From: Bryobacteraceae bacterium CoA2 C42 | Lineage (GTDB): Bacteria; Acidobacteriota; Terriglobia; Bryobacterales; Bryobacteraceae | Length of the DNA: 48,809 nt | Assembly: GCA_019931245.1 (NCBI GenBank) | Contig: JAINDL010000090.1 | Span: 1-48,809 of the forward strand | Reading direction: 5' to 3' | Shown: piece by piece, positions 44,889 through 48,809 of the stretch | Layout: every line of letters starts with the position of its first letter | How positions within the stretch are numbered: position 1 is the stretch's first letter | Position numbers and translations under genes: made by a program | Notes under the pieces: generated by a model | Seen by the model: only the letters and a program-made list of their open reading frames with translations | Told to the model about the DNA's origin: nothing | Database searches by the model: none

Positions 44889-47239
44889 TACTTAGTCCGC
44901 CCGGTGCGGAAGTGCAGCGCCACCGTCGCCGTCCGCGGCGCCCCGGGCACATTGCCCGCGCGCGCCGCAAACAGGCTCGCCGTGGCGTACAGCCGGTCAA
45001 ACGCGTTGTCTAACTGTAGTCGCAACTCCAGGCGCTTACCCATCTTCTGAAAGATCCCGAAATCCAAAATCGCATACCGGTCGGCCGCAAATCCGGCGTA
45101 GGGCTCAAACCGCCGCCCCCGGAACTCGCTGCCAATGTGGATCCCCGTCCCCGTCCGGGCCACGTCGTAGCGCAGAAAAACCCCGCCCGAATGCCGCGCC
45201 GCGTTCGGCAGCGCCCGCCCCACTGCCGCGGGTGTGAACCGGTCGGCCAGAATCTCACTGTCGAGCAGCGCGTAATTCAGCACCACGCTCAAATCCTTCG
45301 TCACCCGCCCGGTCACGTCGAGCTCTACGCCCTGATTCCGCACTCGCCCAATCGGAAACACCGCGGCGAAATTGTCCCCGTTCGGCCCAAACGCCGGGTC
45401 CAGCCGCAGCACGTTGCTCTTCTGAATCCGGAACCACGAGGCGTTCAACAGCACGCGCCCGCCACTGAATACATTCTTGAGGCCGGCCTCGAACTGCCGT
45501 CCCCGCTCCGGGTCGTGCGGCCCGTTGGCCAGCGGCGTCTGCGCCAGCGACGGTGCCCGGTTAAACGAGTTCGAAAAACTCGCAAACGCCGACAGCGAGT
45601 TCAAAATCCGGTACACCGCCGCCGCCCGCCCCGTCATCGCCGCAACCTCGTTGCGCAGCGGCAGCGCCCCGGCCCGCCCGTCATCGGTAAACCGCTCCAC
45701 CCGGCCCCCCAGCAGCACCTGCAGCCGCGGCGTTAACTCCCACTGGTCCTGCCCGAAGAAACCCATCCGGTTGGCCACCACCGACTGGTTCGTATACGCC
45801 CCCGCCGCAATCGGTGGAAACACGCTCCGCCCGTACACCGGCGCCAGCAGGTCAATCCCCACCACCGGCCCGCCCCGCTCAGCCTCCCGCGCTGTACCGT
45901 ACCGCCCCCGCCAGTCCTGCCGCACGAACTCGGCGCCCCAGGTCAGGTTATGCCGCCCCGCGCGGTTATAGAAGTTCGCCGTCAAGCCCACGTCCTGGTT
46001 GCCCCGGAACTGGTCCCGGTACTCCCGCCGCATCGTCCGCCCGTCGGCGTTAATGCCGCGAGGTTCGTGGTACCGCTCCGGCCGGTCGTAGTTCAAAAAC
46101 CGCAGGCTCACGTCGGTCCGGAAGGTCGACGTGAAGGCGTGGTCGACGCGCGTCTGAAACACCCGCGCCTGCAACTCGCTCCGGTCGGTCGGCTCGCTCG
46201 CCGTCCACTCCCGCGCCGCCAGCCACGTCCCCGCCGCGTTCACCGGAACGCCGCGTAACCGGTGCGCCAGCAGATTCTGGTCGATGTACTCATACTCGAA
46301 TCCCACCGACGTCGCCTCGCCCGCCCGCCAAGACAACCCCCCGGCCAAATGCAGATTCTCGCTACCGGAGTTGTAGCGGAAAATCCGCCGGTCCTCCCCG
46401 TACGCCGCCGCTCGGTAAAACAGATTCTTCATCCGCCCCACTGGCCCGGTCGCCTCCCCGTGCCCGCCCCGCTGCCCAAACGAACCCGCCCGGAAACTCA
46501 CCTCCCCGGCCGGCGCCTGCCGCGGCTTCCGCGTCACGAAGTTCACCACCCCGCCCGGCTCGCCCCCGCCGAACAACACCCCCGCCGGTCCCTTCAAAAC
46601 CTCCACAAACTCCACGTTCGTCAACCGCCCCTGGCTCGTCGAAAACCCCGCGTCGTTAATGTCGTTATCGAGACTCCCGTACGGATTGCCCCGCACCCCG
46701 TTGAACAGCACCTCCCGCTGCGTGAACCCGCGCAGCGTCATCGCCGAATAGGGCGAATCGGTCAACCCGCTGATGTTTCGGTACAGGTCTTTAACGTCCT
46801 GTATGTTCCGGTCTTCGAGCAGCGCCTTCGGAATCACCTGCACCGCATACGGCAGATCAATCAGATTCACCGGCGACTTGGTCACGCTCACCGACGCCGT
46901 CGCCAAAAAGTCCGGCGACGCCTCCCGCACCTCAATCGTCGTCTGGATCGTCTCCATCCGGACCACCAAATCCCGGCACTCGCCCGCCGCGAGCCGCTGC
47001 GGCAGGTAACCCCGGCCGCTGACCGTCAAGGTCTGCTCCCCGCCCCCCGACCCGCCCTCCAATAGAAACCGGCCGTCCGCCCCGGATACCCCCTGCAGCC
47101 CCGCCGGCGCCAGCTCCACCGCCACGCCGCTGAGCGGCTTGCCCGCCGCGTCCTGCACCGTCCCGGCGCAGCGGACCTGCGCGTTCAGCCCCAACACCGC
47201 CCCAAAAAAGAGGGAAACACCCCAAGCTAATAGATTCAT
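44888..47239 (-). CDS. TonB-dependent siderophore-type receptor
   Basis: 783-residue outer-membrane receptor: signal peptide (MNLLAWGVSLFFGAVLGLNA), carboxypeptidase-regulatory domain (about residues 22-95), plug domain (VNLIDLPYAVQVIPKALLED, DLYRNISGLTD, AMTLRGFTQREVLFNGVRG, VEVLKGPAGVLFGGGEPGG) and a 22-strand-type barrel ending in aromatic VALHFRTGRTK. The plug motifs are those of siderophore receptors such as FhuE/FpvA, not of the longer Oar-like ones. ATG 47239 is 18 bases after the small upstream gene. It heads toward the DUF1624 gene with a 1-base overlap. The ligand may be the cluster's amide substrate; that is inference. Confidence 0.92.
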   Translation of the reverse strand: MNLLAWGVSLFFGAVLGLNAQVRCAGTVQDAAGKPLSGVAVELAPAGLQGVSGADGRFLLEGGSGGGEQTLTVSGRGYLPQRLAAGECRDLVVRMETIQTTIEVREASPDFLATASVSVTKSPVNLIDLPYAVQVIPKALLEDRNIQDVKDLYRNISGLTDSPYSAMTLRGFTQREVLFNGVRGNPYGSLDNDINDAGFSTSQGRLTNVEFVEVLKGPAGVLFGGGEPGGVVNFVTRKPRQAPAGEVSFRAGSFGQRGGHGEATGPVGRMKNLFYRAAAYGEDRRIFRYNSGSENLHLAGGLSWRAGEATSVGFEYEYIDQNLLAHRLRGVPVNAAGTWLAAREWTASEPTDRSELQARVFQTRVDHAFTSTFRTDVSLRFLNYDRPERYHEPRGINADGRTMRREYRDQFRGNQDVGLTANFYNRAGRHNLTWGAEFVRQDWRGRYGTAREAERGGPVVGIDLLAPVYGRSVFPPIAAGAYTNQSVVANRMGFFGQDQWELTPRLQVLLGGRVERFTDDGRAGALPLRNEVAAMTGRAAAVYRILNSLSAFASFSNSFNRAPSLAQTPLANGPHDPERGRQFEAGLKNVFSGGRVLLNASWFRIQKSNVLRLDPAFGPNGDNFAAVFPIGRVRNQGVELDVTGRVTKDLSVVLNYALLDSEILADRFTPAAVGRALPNAARHSGGVFLRYDVARTGTGIHIGSEFRGRRFEPYAGFAADRYAILDFGIFQKMGKRLELRLQLDNAFDRLYATASLFAARAGNVPGAPRTATVALHFRTGRTK

Positions 47240-47257
47240 AATAGAGGGAACTTATTA

Positions 47258-47506
47258 TCATATCGTGAAATCCCCCAGCGGCGCCACCTCTTCGTCCACC
47301 CGGAATCGCCGCAGCGCCTCTACATTCGCCCGCCTCCGGTCCAGTACCGGCCCCAGCACCGCCCACCGCTCCGCGGCCACCTGGACGCCATAAACCTCCG
47401 CAACTGCTTGCCACGGCGTCACTTGCACCGACTGCCCCTGCACCGCTCGCCCGCTCGCCAACGCCAGCAGCAGCTCCCGCCGGCCGAATTGTTCCGTCCA
47501 TCCCAT
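47258..47506 (-). CDS. Small GatC-like/amidase-accessory protein
   Basis: 82-residue protein. Its C-terminal half (YGVQVAAERWAVLGPVLDRR then VEALRRFRVDEEVAPLGDF) resembles the helical hairpin and 'D-E-V-x-P' end of GatC-like amidase partner subunits. The N-terminus GRRELLLALASG could act as a weak Tat-like signal. It begins the six-gene cluster that contains an amidase. It ends with three stop codons in a row, TGA TAA TAA. ATG 47506 has an AGGG about 9 bases upstream. Assignment is tentative; another small helical protein is possible. Confidence 0.5.
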   Translation of the reverse strand: MGWTEQFGRRELLLALASGRAVQGQSVQVTPWQAVAEVYGVQVAAERWAVLGPVLDRRRANVEALRRFRVDEEVAPLGDFTI

Positions 47507-47582
47507 ACCGACTGACCCTATGCCAACCCGCCGCCGCTGTCAATCGAGCCGTTTGGTAACCCAACTGCACTACAGCCGCCAT

Positions 47583-48161
47583 ATGGGTACCTGCAATCCG
47601 CACCTCGCCGTCCTCACCGCCAACCAGTTCGCCGCCGCCTACCGGGGATTCTTCCACCAGACCGTCAACTACCTCCGCGCCTCCGGCAGCAACGCCGAAC
47701 GCGCTGAAGAGATTGCCCAGGCCGCCTGGGCCCGCGGCTGGGAGTGCCGCGAACAGCTGCGCGACGTCTCCGCCGTCCAATCCTGGGTCTGCACCATCGC
47801 CCGTAATCTCCGCCACATGGACTTCCGCAAGGCCCGCACCATGCAAAACCTTACCGAAACCGCCGCCACCATCCAGCCCGACACCCGCCCCCTCTACCTC
47901 CAGCAGATCCTCCGCCCCCTCCCCAAACCCGACCGCTCGCTCCTGCTCGCCACCTACATCGACGGCCGCACCAGCGGCGAACTCGGCGCCCAACTCGGCA
48001 TCTCCCCGGTCGCCGTCCGCGTCCGCGTCGCCCGCGCCAAGTCCTCGGTGCGGAAGTACCTCTCCGGCTTGCGCTCGCCGGGACGCGATACCCTGGAAGC
48101 CCATGCTCCGCCTCCTGCTTCCCCTCTGTCTCACCGCGCTGCTGCTGCCCGCGCAAGTTAA
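47583..48161 (+). CDS. ECF-type RNA polymerase sigma factor
   Basis: About 192-residue sigma-70 family factor of the ECF kind, with region 2 (FFHQTVNYLRASGSNAERAE, EIAQAAWARGWE, VQSWVCTIARNLRHMDFRKA) and region 4 (LPKPDRSLLLATYIDGRTSG, ELGAQLGISPVAVRVRVARAKSSVRKYL). No anti-sigma gene is seen next to it. ATG 47583 is chosen because the conserved part begins soon after; an in-frame ATG at 47520 lies only 13 bases from the divergent start. The last 20 codons overlap the PPC gene by 59 bases and look unconserved. Confidence 0.85.
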   Translation: MGTCNPHLAVLTANQFAAAYRGFFHQTVNYLRASGSNAERAEEIAQAAWARGWECREQLRDVSAVQSWVCTIARNLRHMDFRKARTMQNLTETAATIQPDTRPLYLQQILRPLPKPDRSLLLATYIDGRTSGELGAQLGISPVAVRVRVARAKSSVRKYLSGLRSPGRDTLEAHAPPPASPLSHRAAAARAS

Positions 48162-48651
48162 GCGCACCGAAGTCGTCAAAGCCACCACCCCCGCCGACGA
48201 CGCCAAAGGCCTCGACCCCGCCGTCCCCGAATCCGTCGCCATCTCGACGCAGTTCGAACGCGTGGTCGTCATCCGCGTCAAGAATCAGGCCAGCCTGCTC
48301 ACCGCCATCGAACGCCACGTCGCCGAACAGAAGATCCGCAACGCCGTCATCCTCTCCGGCATCGGCTCGGCCATCTCCACCCACTACCACATGGTCATCA
48401 ACCGCACGTTCCCCTCAAAGAACCTCTATCTCGAAAACCCCAACACCTCGGCCGACGTAATCTCCATGAGCGGCTTCGTCCTCGATGGCAAAGTCCACTG
48501 CCATCTCACCTTCGCCGATCCCGACAAAGCCTTCGGCGGCCACCTCGAAGCCAACACGCGCGTGTTCACCTTCGCCGTCCTCGCCCTTGGCGTGCTGCCC
48601 GACAATCAGTCGGTCGGTCTCAAGCGCTTCGACGACAAAACCTGGCGCTAA
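48103..48651 (+). CDS. PPC/DUF296-domain secreted protein
   Basis: 182-residue protein with a signal peptide (MLRLLLPLCLTALLLPA) and a PPC (DUF296) domain: VIRVKNQASLLTAIERHVAEQ, NAVILSGIGSAISTHYHMV and SMSGFVLDGKVHCHLTFADPD then FGGHLEANTRVFTFAVLALG. The histidines in VHCH and GGHL are the likely metal site. PPC domains form trimers; in bacteria they are mostly cytosolic, so an exported one is noteworthy. ATG 48103 is preceded by GGAAG, and the signal peptide begins there. It overlaps the sigma gene by 59 bases in another frame. Confidence 0.85.
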   Translation: MLRLLLPLCLTALLLPAQVKRTEVVKATTPADDAKGLDPAVPESVAISTQFERVVVIRVKNQASLLTAIERHVAEQKIRNAVILSGIGSAISTHYHMVINRTFPSKNLYLENPNTSADVISMSGFVLDGKVHCHLTFADPDKAFGGHLEANTRVFTFAVLALGVLPDNQSVGLKRFDDKTWR

Positions 48652-48662
48652 GCTTACGCCCG

Positions 48663-48809
48663 CTAACTTTTCGCAATGATCCGGTGGATCGGCTCGCCGT
48701 AGTCGAGGTCGATCCGCTTGTGCCCGGGTACCTCGAGCTTTCTTGCGTCAATCCCCAACTGATGCAGCACCGTCGCGTGGATATCGGTGACGTAGTGCCG
48801 GTTCTCGAC
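48663..48809 (-). CDS. DUF1501 protein, C-terminal fragment at window edge
   Basis: The last 48 codons of a leftward gene: [20 protein letters not shown], then [16 protein letters not shown] and [10 protein letters not shown] before TAG at 48663-48665. The D-x-H-A-T-x-L-H-x-L-G-I segment is typical of DUF1501 (alkaline phosphatase/sulfatase-like) proteins, which in Planctomycetes and Acidobacteria usually lie beside DUF1549 cytochrome-type genes. The rest is beyond the window. Confidence 0.75.
   Translation of the reverse strand, partial: VENRHYVTDIHATVLHQLGIDARKLEVPGHKRIDLDYGEPIHRIIAKS

Noticed and set aside
47240-47266. Fur box before the siderophore-type receptor
   Set aside because: The AT-rich TGATAATAA resembles a half-site, but it is the triple stop of the upstream gene and the rest of the 19-base consensus does not fit.

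Overview
The window is high-GC bacterial chromosome, most likely from an acidobacterium of the Bryobacter/Solibacter type. The evidence is the mix of families: two very large Oar-like TonB-dependent receptors with carboxypeptidase-regulatory N-termini, two VWFA-related proteins of the kind abundant in Acidobacteria, a sulfatase, a DUF1501 protein, a PQQ-like propeller protein, a Tat-exported Gfo/Idh/MocA protein, and secreted DUF3500 and DUF3108 proteins. No tRNA, rRNA, CRISPR array, phage or insertion sequence was recognised. Genes are tightly packed, often with 4-base ATGA overlaps, and several start with TTG or GTG. The taxonomic call is inference from family content.

Layout. 1-3.2 kb: 3' part of an Oar-like TonB receptor with a clear terminator. 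3.3-5.1 kb: a decayed secreted alpha/beta hydrolase gene (one nonsense codon, three frameshifts). 5.2-8.05 kb: a nickel operon read leftward, nikR-nikK-nikM-nikL-nikQ, with no nikO ATPase gene. 8.1-13.1 kb: PQQ-like propeller protein, GH5-like glycosidase, iduronate-2-sulfatase-like sulfatase, AlaX editing protein and DUF2237. 13.2-20.0 kb: a seven-gene leftward operon (DUF3108, SGNH hydrolase, secreted unknown, AroE-like, Gfo/Idh/MocA, mtnP, GT9-like). 20.1-22.9 kb: HEAT plus lipoyl-like protein, DUF3500, VWFA protein.

23.0-26.7 kb: a complete 1250-residue Oar-like receptor, divergent from a rightward metal-handling operon (27.0-30.5 kb): DUF3299, DUF2796 (ZrgA-like), ABC ATPase, FtsX/MacB-type permease, MerC-like protein. 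The roughly 300-base divergent region holds several palindromes and repeats. 30.5-32.9 kb: PHP-domain protein and group-4 glycosyltransferase. 32.8-35.7 kb: leftward M48 protease, VWFA protein, S24/LexA-type peptidase. 35.8-37.8 kb: class V aminotransferase fold and EamA transporter.

37.8-40.6 kb: kinase-like phosphotransferase, histidine phosphatase-like protein and acyl-CoA dehydrogenase, facing an HSDL2-like SDR. This looks like a bacterial, unfused version of the ACAD10/11 system for 4-hydroxyacyl-CoAs. 40.6-47.5 kb: a six-gene leftward cluster (GatC-like small protein, siderophore-type TonB receptor, DUF1624 membrane acyltransferase-like protein, amidase, methyltransferase, SDR), perhaps an uptake-and-hydrolysis unit for an amide-containing compound. 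47.6-48.8 kb: an ECF sigma factor overlapping a secreted PPC/DUF296 protein, then the C-terminus of a DUF1501 protein cut by the window edge.
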